Below, in pieces: positions 1 to 12,070 of a stretch of 64,000 nucleotides of DNA. This stretch comes from Amblyomma americanum. Its lineage: Eukaryota; Arthropoda; Arachnida; Ixodida; Ixodidae. The notes beneath the pieces were generated by a model that was given only the letters and a program-made list of their open reading frames with translations, did not search any database and was not told the origin of the DNA. The translations under genes were made by a program, and so were the position numbers. The stretch lies in the NCBI RefSeq assembly GCF_052857255.1, contig NW_027526500.1, forward strand, positions 124,001 through 188,000, written 5' to 3'. Numbering within the stretch: position 1 is the first letter of the stretch; every line of letters begins with the position of its first letter.

Positions 1-34
1 TTTCGCGCAGTTATAGGAGAAAAAGTTTTGACGC

Positions 35-49
35 GTGTCACAGGGACAC
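35..49. other. Class f dyad GTGTC-ACAGG-GACAC (example)
   Basis: Perfect 5-bp inverted repeat around a 5-nt centre, at offsets 32-46, exactly where class b has its dyad. The third pair is G:C here and A:T in class b. It recurs in every class f monomer. Confidence 0.7.
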
Positions 50-390
50 TTGTAAAACCGATGTGTTCAGATTTAGCTCGTTTCGGTCTAAAACAACTTG
101 TTTCGTTGTATTAAGCACGAATACATGCTTTACGCGCAGTTATAGAAGAAAAAGTTTTGACGCCTATTAGAGAGACACTTGTAAAACCGATGTGTTATGA
201 TTTAGCTCGTTTCGGTCTAAAACAGCTTGTTTCGTTGTATTAAGCAAGAATACATGCTTTTCGCGCAGTTATAAGAGAGAAAGTTTTGACGAGTATCACG
301 TGGATACTTGTAAAACCGATGTGTTCAGATTTAGCTCGTTTTGGTCTAAAACAACTTGTTTCGTTGTATTAAGCAAGAATACATGCTTTA

Positions 391-540
391 CGCGCAGTTA
401 TAGAAGAAAAAGTTTTGACGCGTATCAGAGAGACACTTGTAAAACCGATGTGTTGTGATTTAGCTCGTTTCGGTCTAGATTTAGCTCGTTTCGGTCAAAA
501 ACAGCTTGTTTCGTTGTATTAAGCACGAATACTTGCTTTT
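391..540 (+). repeat. Fused 150-bp monomer, A1 copy
   Basis: This monomer is 150 bp because the core GATTTAGCTCGTTTCGGTC occurs twice in a row (joined at CGGTCTAGAT, 471). The right half carries GGTCAAAAACAG and a CACG tail, features of a different monomer class. At 12.6-12.8 kb two intact monomers with the same left and right neighbours stand in its place. It is therefore best read as two monomers joined out of register with loss of about 108 bp, rather than a simple 21-bp stutter. Confidence 0.85.
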
Positions 541-959
541 CGCGCAGTTAAAAGAGAAAAAGTTTTGACGAGTATTACGTGGAACACTTGTAATACCGTT
601 GTGTTGTGATTTAGCTCGTTTCGGTCTAAAACAGCTTGTTTCGCTGTATTAAGCAAGAATACATGCTTTTCGCGCAGTTATAAGAGAAAAAGTTTTGACG
701 AGTATCACGTGGAACACTTGTAGTACCGATGTGTTGTGATTTAGCTCGTTTCGGTCTAAAACAACTTGATTCGCTGTATTAAGCAAGAATACATGCTTTT
801 CGCGCAGTTAAAAAAGAAAAAGTTTTGACGCGTATCAGAGGAACACTTGTAAAACCGATGTGTTGTGATTTAGCTCATTTCGGTCTAAAACAGCTTGTTT
901 CGCTGTATTAAGCAAGAATACATGCTTTTCGCGCAGTTAAAAGAGAAAAAGTTTTGACG

Positions 960-976
960 AGTATCACGTGGATACT
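960..976. other. Class b dyad AGTATC-ACGTG-GATACT (example)
   Basis: Perfect 6-bp inverted repeat around a 5-nt centre, at monomer offsets 31-47. It also contains the palindrome CACGTG. The same element recurs in every class b monomer; this is one representative. Possible roles are a protein-binding site or a hairpin; neither is shown. Confidence 0.7.
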
Positions 977-3900
977 TGTAAAACCGATGTGTTCAGATTT
1001 AGCTCGTTTCGGTCTAAAACAGCTTGTTTCGTTGTATTAAGCAAGAATACATGCTTTTCGCGCAGTTATAAGAGAAAAAGTTTTGACGCGTATTAGAGAG
1101 ACACTTGTAAAACCGATGTGTTGTGATTTAGCTCGTTTCGGTCTAAAACAGCTTGTTTCGTTGTATTAAGCAAGAATACATGCTTTTCGCGCAGTTATAA
1201 GAGAAAAAGTTTTGACGAGTATCACGTGGATACTTGTAAAACCGATGTGTTCAGATTTAGCTCGTTTCGGTCTAAAACAGCTTGTTTCGTTGTATTAAGC
1301 ACGAATACATGCTTTTCGCGCAGTTAAAAGAGAAAAAGTTTTGACGAGTATCACGTGGAACACTTGTAATACCGATGTGTTGTGATTTAGCTCGTTTCGG
1401 TCTAAAACAGCTTGTTTCGCTGTATTAAGCAAGAATACATGCTTTTCGCGCCGTTATAAGAGAAAAAGTTTTGACGCGTATCAGAGGAACACTTGTAAAA
1501 CCGATGTGTTGTGATTTAGCTCATTTCGGTCTAAAACATCTTGTTTCGCTGTATTAAGCAAGAATACATGCTTTTCGCGCAGTTATAAGAGAAAAAGTTT
1601 TGACGCGTATCAGAGGAACACTTGTAAAACCGATGTGTTGTGATTTAGCTCGTTTCGGTCTAAAACAACTTGTTTCGCTGTATTAAGCAAGAATACATGC
1701 TTTTCGCTCAGTTATAAGAGAAAAAGTTTTGACGCGTATCAGAGGAACACTTGTAAAACCGATGTGTTGTGATTTAGCTCGTTTCGGTCTAAAACAGCTT
1801 GTTTCGCTGTATTAAGCAAGAATACATGCTTTTCGCGCAGTTATAAGAGAAAAAGTTTTGACGCGTATCAGAGGAACACTTGTAAAACCGATGTGTTCAG
1901 ATTTATTTCTTTTCGGTCTAAAACAGCTTGTTTCGTTGTATTAAGCACGAATACATGCTTTACGCGCAGTTATAGAAGAAAAAGTTTTGACGCGTATCAG
2001 AGACACTTGTAAAACCGATATGTTGTGATTTAGCTCGTTTCGGTCTAAAACAGCTTGTTTCGTTGTATTAAGCAAGAATACATGCTTTTCGCGCGGTTAT
2101 AAGAGAAAAAGTTGACGAGTATCACGTGGATACTTGTAAAACCGATGTGTTCAGATTTAGCTCGTTTCGGTCTAAAACAGCTTGTTTCGTTGTATTAAGC
2201 ACGAATACATGCTTTTCGCGCAGTTATAAGAGAAAAAGTTTTGACGAGTATCACGTGGAACACTTGTAATACCGATGTGTTGTGATTTAGCTCGTTTCGG
2301 TTTAAAACAGCTTGTTTCGCTGTATTAAGCAAGAATACATGCTTTTCGCGCAGTTATAAGAGAAAAAGTTTTGACGCGTATCAGAGGAACACTTGTAAAA
2401 CCGATGTGTTAAGATTTAGCTCGTTTCGGCCTGAAACAGCTTGTTTCGTTGTATTAAGCACGAATACATGCTTTTCGCGCAGTTATAAGAGAAAAAGTTT
2501 AGACGCGTATCAGAGGAACACTTGTAAAACCGATGTGTTGTGATTTAGCTTGTTTCGGTGTAAAACAGCTTGTTTCGTAGTATTAAGCAAGAATACATGC
2601 TTTTCGCGCAGTTATAAGAGAAAAAGTTTTGACGCGTATTAGAGGAACACTTGTAAAACCGATGTGTTGTGATTTAGCTCATTTCGGTCTAAAACAGCTT
2701 GTTTCGCTGTATTAAGCAAGAATACATGCTTTTCGCGCAGTTAAAAGAGAAAAAGTTTTGACGAGTATCACGTGGATACTTGTAAAACCGATGTGTTCAG
2801 ATTTAGCTCGTTTCGGTCTAAAACAGCTTGTTTCGTTGTATTAAGCACGAATACATGCTTTTCGCGCAGTTAAAAGAGAAAAAGTTTTGACGAGTATCAC
2901 GTGGAACACTTGTAATACCGATGTGTTGTGATTTAGCTCGTTTCGGTCTAAAACAGCTTCTTTCGCTGTATTAAGCAAGAATACATGCTTTTCGCGCAGT
3001 TATAAGAGAAAAAGTTTTGACGAGTATCACGTGGAACACTTGTAGTACCGATGTGTTGTGATTTAGCTCGTTTCGGTCTAAAACAGCTTGTTTCGTTGTA
3101 TTAAGCAAGAATACATGGTTTTCGCGCAGTTATAAGAGAAAAAGTTTTGACGAGTATCACGTGGATACTTGTAAAACCGATGTGTTCAGATTTAGCTAGT
3201 TTCGGTCTAAAACAGCTTGTTTCGTTGTATTAAGCAAGAATACATGCTTTTCGCGCCGTTATAAGAGAAAAAGATTGACGCGTATCAGAGGAACACTTGT
3301 AAAACCGATGTGTTGTGATTTAGCTCATTTCGGTCTAAAACATCTTGTTTCGCTGTATTAAGCAAGAATACATGCTTTTCGCGCAGTTATAAGAGAAAAA
3401 GTTTTGACGCGTATCAGAGGAACACTTGTAAAACCGATGTGTTGTGATTTAGCTCGTTTCGGTCTAAAACAGCTTGTTTCGCTGTATTAGGCAAGAATAC
3501 ATGCTTTTCGCGCAGTTATAAGAGAAAAAGTTTTGACGCGTATCAGAGGAACACTTGTAAAACCGATGTGTTCAGATTTAGCTCGTTTCGGTCTAAAACA
3601 GCTTGTTTCGTTGTATTAAGCACGAATACATGCTTTTCGCGCAGTTATAAAAGAAAAAGTTTTGACCAGTATCACGTGGAACACTTGTAATACCGATGTG
3701 TTGTGATTTAGCTCGTTTCGGTTTAAAACAGCTTGTTTCGCTGTATTAAGCAAGAATACATGCTTTTCGCGCAGTTATAAGAGAAAAAGTTTTGACGCGT
3801 ATCAGAGGAACACTTGTAAAACCGATGTGTTCAGATTTAGCTCGTTTCGGTCTGAAACAGCTTGTTTCGTTGTATTAAGCACGAATACATGCTTTTCGCG

Positions 3901-4541
3901 CAGTTATAAGAGAAAAAGTTTAGACGCGTATCAGAGGAACACTTGTAAAACCGATGTGTTGTGATTTAGCTCGTTTCGGTGTAAAACAGCTTGTTTCGTA
4001 GTATTAGGCAAGAATACATGCTTTTCGCGCAGTTATAAGAGAAAAAGTTTTGACGCGTATTAGAGGAACACTTGTAAAACCTTTGTGTTGTGATTTAGCT
4101 CGTTTCGGTCTAAAACAGCTTGTTTCGCTGTATTAAGCAAGAATACATGCTTTTCGCGCAGTTATAGGAGAAAAAGTTTTGACGCGTGTCACAGGGACAC
4201 TTGTAAAACCGATGTGTTCAGATTTAGCTCGTTTCGGTCTAAAACAACTTGTTTCGATGTATTAAGCACGAATACATGCTTTACGCGCAGTTATAGAAGA
4301 AAAAGTTTTGACGCCTATTAGAGAGACAATTGTAAAACCGATGTGTTATGATTTAGCTCGTTTCGGTCTAAAACAGCTTGTTTCGTTGTATTAAGCAAGA
4401 ATACATGCTTTTCGCGCAGTTATAAGAGAGAAAGTTTTGACGAGTATCACGTGGATACTTGTAAAACCGATGTGTTCAGATTTAGCTCGTTTTGGTCTAA
4501 AACAGCTTGTTTCGTTGTATTAAGCAAGAATACATGCTTTA

Positions 4542-4691
4542 CGCGCAGTTATAGAAGAAAAAGTTTTGACGCGTATCAGAGAGACACTTGTAAAACCGAT
4601 GTGTTGTGATTTAGCTCGTTTCGGTCTAGATTTAGCTCGTTTCGGTCAAAAACAGCTTGTTTCGTTGTATTAAGCACGAATACATGCTTTT
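4542..4691 (+). repeat. Fused 150-bp monomer, A2 copy
   Basis: Same fused monomer as at 391, exactly 4151 bp later, with the junction CGGTCTAGAT at 4622. Its sharing shows the fusion predates amplification of the A unit. Confidence 0.88.
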
Positions 4692-5080
4692 CGCGCAGTT
4701 AAAAGAGAAAAAGTTTTGACGAGTATCACGTGGAACACTTGTAATACCGTTGTGTTGTGATTTAGCTCGTTTCGGTCTAAAACAGCTTGTTTCGCTGTAT
4801 TAAGCAAGAATACATGCTTTTCGCGCAGTTATAAGAGAAAAAGTTTTGACGAGTATCACGTGGAACACTTGTAGTACCGATGTGTTGTGATTTAGCTCGT
4901 TTCGGTCTAAAACAACTTGATTCGCTGTATTAAGCAAGAATACATGCTTTTCGCGCAGTTAAAAAAGAAAAAGTTTTGACGCGTATCAGAGGAACACTTG
5001 TAAAACCGATGTGTTGTGATTTAGCTCATTTCGGTCTAAAACAGCTTGTTTCGCTGTATTAAGCAAGAATACATGCTTTT

Positions 5081-5726
5081 CGCGCAGTTAAAAGAGAAAA
5101 AGTTTTGACGAGTATCACGTGGATACTTGTAAAACCGATGTGTTCAGATTTAGCTCGTTTCGGTCTAAAACAGCTTGTTTCGTTGTATTAAGCAAGAATA
5201 CATGCTTTTCGCGCAGTTATAAGAGAAAAAGTTTTGACGCGTATTAGAGAGACACTTGTAAAACCGATGTGTTGTGATTTAGCTCGTTTCGGTCTAAAAC
5301 AGCTTGTTTCGTTGTATTAAGCAAGAATACATGCTTTTCGCGCAGTTATAAGAGAAAAAGTTTTGACGAGTATCACGTGGATACTTGTAAAACCGATGTG
5401 TTCAGATTTAGCTCGTTTCGGTCTAAAACAGCTTGTTTCGTTGTATTAAGCACGAATACATGCTTTTCGCGCAGTTAAAAGAGAAAACGTTTTGACGAGT
5501 ATCACGTGGAACACTTGTAATACCGATGTGTTGTGATTTAGCTCGTTTCGGTCTAAAACAGCTTGTTTCGCTGTATTAAGCAAGAATACATGCTTTTCGC
5601 GCCGTTATAAGAGAAAAAGTTTTGACGCGTATCAGAGGAACACTTGTAAAACCGATGTGTTGTGATTTAGCTCATTTCGGTCTAAAACAGCTTGTTTCGC
5701 TGTATTAAGCAAGAATACATGCTTTT
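5081..5726 (+). repeat. Pentamer duplication in A2, copy 1 (646 bp)
   Basis: Five monomers in the order b, e, b, c, a. A1 has this block once (930-1575). A2 has it twice in tandem. The two A2 copies differ by eye only at AAACG near 5488 and CAG against CAT near the end of the last monomer. Confidence 0.9.
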
Positions 5727-6372
5727 CGCGCAGTTAAAAGAGAAAAAGTTTTGACGAGTATCACGTGGATACTTGTAAAACCGATGTGTTCAGATTTAGC
5801 TCGTTTCGGTCTAAAACAGCTTGTTTCGTTGTATTAAGCAAGAATACATGCTTTTCGCGCAGTTATAAGAGAAAAAGTTTTGACGCGTATTAGAGAGACA
5901 CTTGTAAAACCGATGTGTTGTGATTTAGCTCGTTTCGGTCTAAAACAGCTTGTTTCGTTGTATTAAGCAAGAATACATGCTTTTCGCGCAGTTATAAGAG
6001 AAAAAGTTTTGACGAGTATCACGTGGATACTTGTAAAACCGATGTGTTCAGATTTAGCTCGTTTCGGTCTAAAACAGCTTGTTTCGTTGTATTAAGCACG
6101 AATACATGCTTTTCGCGCAGTTAAAAGAGAAAAAGTTTTGACGAGTATCACGTGGAACACTTGTAATACCGATGTGTTGTGATTTAGCTCGTTTCGGTCT
6201 AAAACAGCTTGTTTCGCTGTATTAAGCAAGAATACATGCTTTTCGCGCCGTTATAAGAGAAAAAGTTTTGACGCGTATCAGAGGAACACTTGTAAAACCG
6301 ATGTGTTGTGATTTAGCTCATTTCGGTCTAAAACATCTTGTTTCGCTGTATTAAGCAAGAATACATGCTTTT
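5727..6372 (+). repeat. Pentamer duplication in A2, copy 2 (646 bp)
   Basis: Second copy of the five-monomer block. It keeps the ACATCTTG variant that A1 also has at the block end, so it is probably the ancestral right edge and copy 1 the hybrid. Confidence 0.88.
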
Positions 6373-9300
6373 CGCGCCGTTATAAGAGAAAAAGTTTTGA
6401 CGCGTATCAGAGGAACACTTGTAGAACCGATGTGTTGTGATTTAGCTCGTTTCGGTCTAAAACAACTTGTTTCGCTGTATTAAGCAAGAATACATGCTTT
6501 TCGCGCAGTTATAAGAGAAAAAGTTTTGACGAGTATCAGAGGAACACTTGTAAAACCGATGTGTTGTGATTTAGCTCGTTTCGGTCTAAAACAGCTTGTT
6601 TCGCTGTATTAAGCAAGAATACATGCTTTTCGCGCAGTTATAAGAGAAAAAGTTTTGACGCGTATCAGAGGAACACTTGTAAAACCGATATGTTCAGATT
6701 TAGTTCGTTTCGGTCTAAAACAGCTTGTTTCGTTGTATTAAGCACGAATACATGCTTTACGCGCAGTTATAGAAGAAAAAGTTTTGACGCGTATCAGAGA
6801 CACTTGTAAAACCGATATGTTGTGATTTAGCTCGTTTCGGTCTAAAACAGCTTGTTTCGTTGTATTAAGCAAGAATACATGCTTTTCGCGCGGTTATAAG
6901 AGAAAAAGTTGAGTATCACGTGGATACTTGTAAAACCGATGTGTTCAGATTTAGCTCGTTTCGGTCTAAAACAGCTTGTTTCGTTGTATTAAGCACGAAT
7001 ACATGCTTTTCGCGCAGTTATAAGAGAAAAAGTTTTGACGAGTATCACGTGGAACACTTGTAATACCGATGTGTTGTGATTTAGCTCGTTTCGGTTTAAA
7101 ACAGCTTGTTTCGCTGTATTAAGCAAGAATACATGCTTTTCGCGCAGTTATAAGAGAAAAAGTTTTGACGCGTATCAGAGGAACACTTGTAAAACCGATG
7201 TGTTAAGATTTAGCTCGTTTCGGCCTGAAACAGCTTGTTTCGTTGTATTAAGCACGAATACATGCTTTTCGCGCAGTTAGAAGAGAAAAAGTTTAGACGC
7301 GTATCAGAGGAACACTTGTAAAACCGATGTGTTGTGATTTAGCTCGTTTCGGTGTAAAACAGCTTGTTTCGTAGTATTAAGCAAGAATACATGCTTTTCG
7401 CGCAGTTAAAAGAGAAAAAGTTTTGACGAGTATCACGTGGATACTTGTAAAACCGATGTGTTCAGATTTAGCTCGTTTCGGTCTAAAACAGCTTGTTTCG
7501 TTGTATTAAGCACGAATACATGCTTTTCGCGCAGTTAAAAGAGAAAAAGTTTTGACGAGTATCACGTGGAACACTTGTAATACCGATGTGTTGTGATTTA
7601 GCTCGTTTCGGTCTAAAACAGCTTGTTTCGCTGTATTAAGCAAGAATACATGCTTTTCGCGCAGTTATAAGAGAAAAAGTTTTGACGAGTATCACGTGGA
7701 ACACTTGTAGTACCGATGTGTTGTGATTTAGCTCGTTTCGGTCTAAAACAGCTTGTTTCGTTGTATTAAGCAAGAATACATGCTTTTCGCGCAGTTATAA
7801 GAGAAAAAGTTTTGACGAGTATCACGTGGATACTTGTAAAACCGATGTGTTCAGATTTAGCTCGTTTCGGTCTAAAACAGCTTGTTTCGTTGTATTAAGC
7901 ACGAATACATGCTTTTCGCGCAGTTAAAAGAGAAAAAGTTTTGACGAGTATCACGTGGAACACTTGTAATACCGATGTGTTGTGATTTAGCTCGTTTCGG
8001 TCTAAAACAGCTTGTTTCGCTGTATTAAGCAAGAATACATGCTTTTCGCGCCGTTATAAGAGAAAAAGTTTTGACGCGTATCAGAGGAACACTTGTAAAA
8101 CCGATGTGTTGTGATTTAGCTCATTTCGGTCTAAAACATCTTGTTTCGCTGTATTAAGCAAGAATACATGCTTTTCGCGCAGTTAAAAGAGAAAAAGTTT
8201 TGACGAGTATCACGTGGAACACTTGTAATACCGATGTGTTGTGATTTAGCTCGTTTCGGTCTAAAACAGCTTGTTTCGCTGTATTAAGCAAGAATACATG
8301 CTTTTCGCGCAGTTATAAGAGAAAAAGTTTTGACGCGTATCAGAGGAACACTTGTAAAACCGATGTGTTGTGATTTAGCTCGTTTCGGTCTAAAACAGCT
8401 TGTTTCGCTGTATTAAGCAAGAATACATGCTTTTCGCGCAGTTAAAAGAGAAAAAGTTTTGACGAGTATCACGTGGATACTTGTAAAACCGATGTGTTCA
8501 GATTTAGCTCGTTTCGGTCTAAAACAGCTTGTTTCGTTGTATTAAGCAAGAATACATGGTTTTCGCGCAGTTATAAGAGAAAAAGTTTTGACGAGTATCA
8601 CGTGGATACTTGTAAAACCGATGTGTTCAGATTTAGCTAGTTTCGGTCTAAAACAGCTTGTTTCGTTGTATTAAGCACGAATACATGCTTTTCGCGCAGT
8701 TAAAAGAGAAAAAGTTTTGACGAGTATCACGTGGAACACTTGTAATACCGATGAGTTGTGATTTAGCTCGTTTCGGTCTAAAACAGCTTGTTTCGCTGTA
8801 TTAGGCAAGAATACATGCTTTTCGCGCCGTTATAAGAGAAAAAGATTGACGCGTATCAGAGGAACACTTGTAAAACCGATGTGTTGTGATTTAGCTCATT
8901 TCGGTCTAAAACATCTTGTTTCGCTGTATTAAGCAAGAATACATGCTTTTCGCGCAGTTATAAGAGAAAAAGTTTTGACGCGTATCAGAGGAACACTTGT
9001 AAAACCGATGTGTTGTGATTTAGCTCGTTTCGGTCTAAAACAGCTTGTTTCGCTGTATTAAGCAAGAATACATGCTTTTCGCGCAGTTATAAGAGAAAAA
9101 GTTTTGACGCGTATCAGAGGAACACTTGTAAAACCGATGTGTTCAGATTTAGCTCGTTTCGGTCTAAAACAGCTTGTTTCGTTGTATTAAGCAAGAATAC
9201 ATGCTTTACGCGCAGTTATAGAAGAAAAAGTTTTGACGCGTATCAGACACACTTGTAAAACCGATGTGTTGTGATTTAGCTCGTTTCGGTCTAAAACAGC

Positions 9301-10369
9301 TTGTTTCGTTGTATTAAGCAAGAATACATGCTTTTCGCGCGGTTATAAGAGAAAAAGTTGACGAGTATCACGTGGATACTTGTAAAACCGATGTGTTCAG
9401 ATTTAGCTCGTTTCGGTCTAAAACAGCTTGTTTCGTTGTATTAAGCACGAATACATGCTTTTCGCGCAGTTATAAAAGAAAAAGTTTTGACCAGTATCAC
9501 GTGGAACACTTGTAATACCGATGTGTTGTGATTTAGCTCGTTTCGGTTTAAAACAGCTTGTTTCGCTGTATTAAGCAAGAATACATGCTTTTCGCGCAGT
9601 TATAAGAGAAAAAGTTTTGACGCGTATCAGAGGAACACTTGTAAAACCGATGTGTTCAGATTTAGCTCGTTTCGGTCTGAAACAGCTTGTTTCGTTGTAT
9701 TAAGCACGAATACATGCTTTTCGCGCAGTTATAAGAGAAAAAGTTTAGACGCGTATCAGAGGAACACTTGTAAAACCGATGTGTTGTGATTTAGCTCGTT
9801 TCGGTGTAAAACAGCTTGTTTCGTAGTATTAAGCAAGAATACATGCTTTTCGCTCAGTTATAAGAGAAAAAAATGTTTTGACGCGTATTAGAGGAACACT
9901 TGTAAAACCTTTGTGTTGTGATTTAGCTCGTTTCGGTCTAAAACAGCTTGTTTCGCTGTATTAAGCAAGAATACATGCTTTTCGCGCAGTTATAGGAGAA
10001 AAAGTTTTGACGCGTGTCACAGGGACACTTGTAAAACCGATGTGTACAGATTTAGCTCGTTTCGGTCTAAAACAACTTGTTTCGTTGTATTAAGCACGAA
10101 TACATGCTTTACGCGCAGGTATAGAAGAAAAAGTTTTGACGCCTATTAGAGAGACACTTGTAAAACCGAGGTGTTATGATTTAGCTCGTTTCGGTCTAAA
10201 ACAGCTTGTTTCGTTGTATTAAGCAAGAATACATGCTTTTCGCGCAGTTATAAGAGAGAAAGTTTTGACGAGTATCACGTGGATACTTGTAAAACCGATG
10301 TGTTCAGATTTACATCGTTTTGGTCTAAAACAGCTCGTTTCGTTGTATTAAGCAAGAATACATGCTTTA

Positions 10370-10519
10370 CGCGCAGTTATAGAAGAAAAAGTTTTGACGC
10401 GTATCAGAGAGACACTTGTAAAACCGATGTGTTGTGATTTAGCTCGTTTCGGTCTAGATTTAGCTCGTTTCGGTCAAAAACAGCTTGTTTCGTTGTATTA
10501 AGCACGAATACATGCTTTT
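10370..10519 (+). repeat. Fused 150-bp monomer, A3 copy
   Basis: Third copy, 5828 bp after the A2 copy, junction at 10450. It is not seen at any other position in the window, so it is a diagnostic marker of the A series. Confidence 0.88.
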
Positions 10520-12049
10520 CGCGCAGTTAAAAGAGAAAAAGTTTTGACGAGTATCACGTGGAACACTTGTAATACCGATGTGTTGTGATTTAGCTCGTTT
10601 CGGTCTAAAACAGCTTGTTTCGCTGTATTAAGCAAGAATACATGCTTTTCGCGCAGTTATAAGAGAAAATGTTTTGACGAGTATCACGTGGAACACTTGT
10701 AGTACCGATGTGTTGTGATTTAGCTCGTTTCGGTCTAAAACAACTTGATTCGCTGTATTAAGCAAGAATACATGCTTTTCGCGCAGTTATAAAAGAAAAA
10801 GTTTTGACGCGTATCAGAGGAACACTTGTAAAACCGATGTGTTGTGATTTAGCTCATTTCGGTCTAAAACAGCTTGTTTCGCTGTATTAAGCAAGAATAC
10901 ATGCTTTTCGCGCAGTTAAAAGAGAAAAAGTTTTGACCAGTATCACGTGGATACTTGTAAAACCGATGTGTTCAGATTTAGCTCGTGTCGGTCTAAAACA
11001 GCTTGTTTCGTTGTATTAAGCAAGAATACATGCTTTTCGCGCAGTTATAAGAGAAAAAGTTTTGACGCGTATTAGAGAGACACTTGTAAAACCGATGTGT
11101 TGTGATTTAGCTCGTTTCGGTCTAAAACAGCTTGTTTCGTTGTATTAAGCAAGAATACATGCTTTTCGCGCAGTTATAAGAGAAAAAGTTTTGACGAGTA
11201 TCACGTGGATACTTGTAAAACCGATGTGTTCAGATTTAGCTCGTTTCGGTCTAAAACAGCTTGTTTCGTTGTATTAAGCACGAATACATGCTTTTCGCGC
11301 AGTTAAAAGAGAAAAAGTTTTGACGAGTATCACGTGGAACACTTGTAATACCGATGTGTTGTGATTTAGCTCGTTTCGGTCTAAAACAGCTTGTTTCGCT
11401 GTATTAAGCAAGAATACATGCTTTTCGCGCAGTTATAAGAGAAAAAGTTTTGACGCGTATCAGAGGAACACTTGTAAAACCGATGTGTTGTGATTTAGCT
11501 CGTTTCGGTCTAAAACAGCTTGTTTCGCTGTATTAAGCAAGAATACATGCTTTTCGCGCAGTTATAAGAGAAAAAGTTTTGACGCGTATCAGAGGAACAC
11601 TTGTAAAACCGATGTGTTCAGATTTAGTTCGTTTCGGTCTAAAACAGCTTGTTTCGTTGTATTAAGCACGAATACATGCTTTACGCGCAGTTATAGAAGA
11701 AAAAGTTTTGACGCGTATCACAGACACTTGTAAAACCGATATGTTGTGATTTAGCTCGTTTCGGTCTAAAACAGCTTGTTTTGTTGTATTAAGCAAGAAT
11801 ACATGCTTTTCGCGCGGTTATAAGAGAAAAAGTTGACGAGTATCACGTGGATACTTGTAAAACCGATGTGTTCAGATTTAGCTCGTTTCGGTCTAAAACA
11901 GCTTGTTTCGTTGTATTAAGCACGAATACATGCTTTTCGCGCAGTTATAAGAGAAAAAGTTTTGACTAGTATCACGTGGAACACTTGTAATACCGATGTG
12001 TTGTGATTTAGCTCGTTTCGGTTTAAAACAGCTTGTTTCGCTGTATTAA

Positions 12050-12070
12050 GCAGAATACATGCTACAAGAG
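12050..12070 (+). other. Deletion scar removing a CGCGCAG box
   Basis: Here GCTTTTCGCGCAGTTATAAG reads GCTACAAG, with a further single-base loss just upstream (GCAGAA for GCAAGAA). The two flanking CGCGCAG boxes (11938 and 12184) are 246 bp apart, 13 bp short of two monomers. It is one of the few out-of-register changes in the array, and the only loss of this box that I noticed. Confidence 0.85.

Larger units (their letters stand above)
1..4151 (+). repeat. HOR unit A1 (32 monomers)
   Basis: First full copy of the A-series higher-order unit. It opens with an f monomer (start 4), then a GCCTATTAGAGAG monomer (133), a b monomer with GAGAGAAAG (262) and the 150-bp fused monomer (391). The same order restarts at 4152 and 9980. 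By my count 12 of its 32 monomers carry CACGTG in the variable box. Private or shared markers include GATATG at 2017, GTGTTAAGAT at 2406, a 3-bp loss in GTTTTGACG near 2110 and AAGATTG at 3271. There is no gene; ORFs are short and broken by in-frame TGA in GTG-type monomers. Confidence 0.9.
4152..9979 (+). repeat. HOR unit A2 (about 45 monomers, expanded)
   Basis: Second A copy. It starts with the same monomer order as A1 (offset 4151) and is longer by 1677 bp, or 13 monomers. Five of these are the pentamer duplication at 5081-6372: markers beyond it sit at offset 4797 (GATATG, 2017 and 6814). The remaining eight were gained after about 7.38 kb, where runs of b, c, d and a monomers are repeated. 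A further 3-bp loss is seen at 6908 (GTTGAGTATC). The end of the unit is marked by CCTTTGTG near 9907, matching A1 near 4080. No gene is present. Confidence 0.85.
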
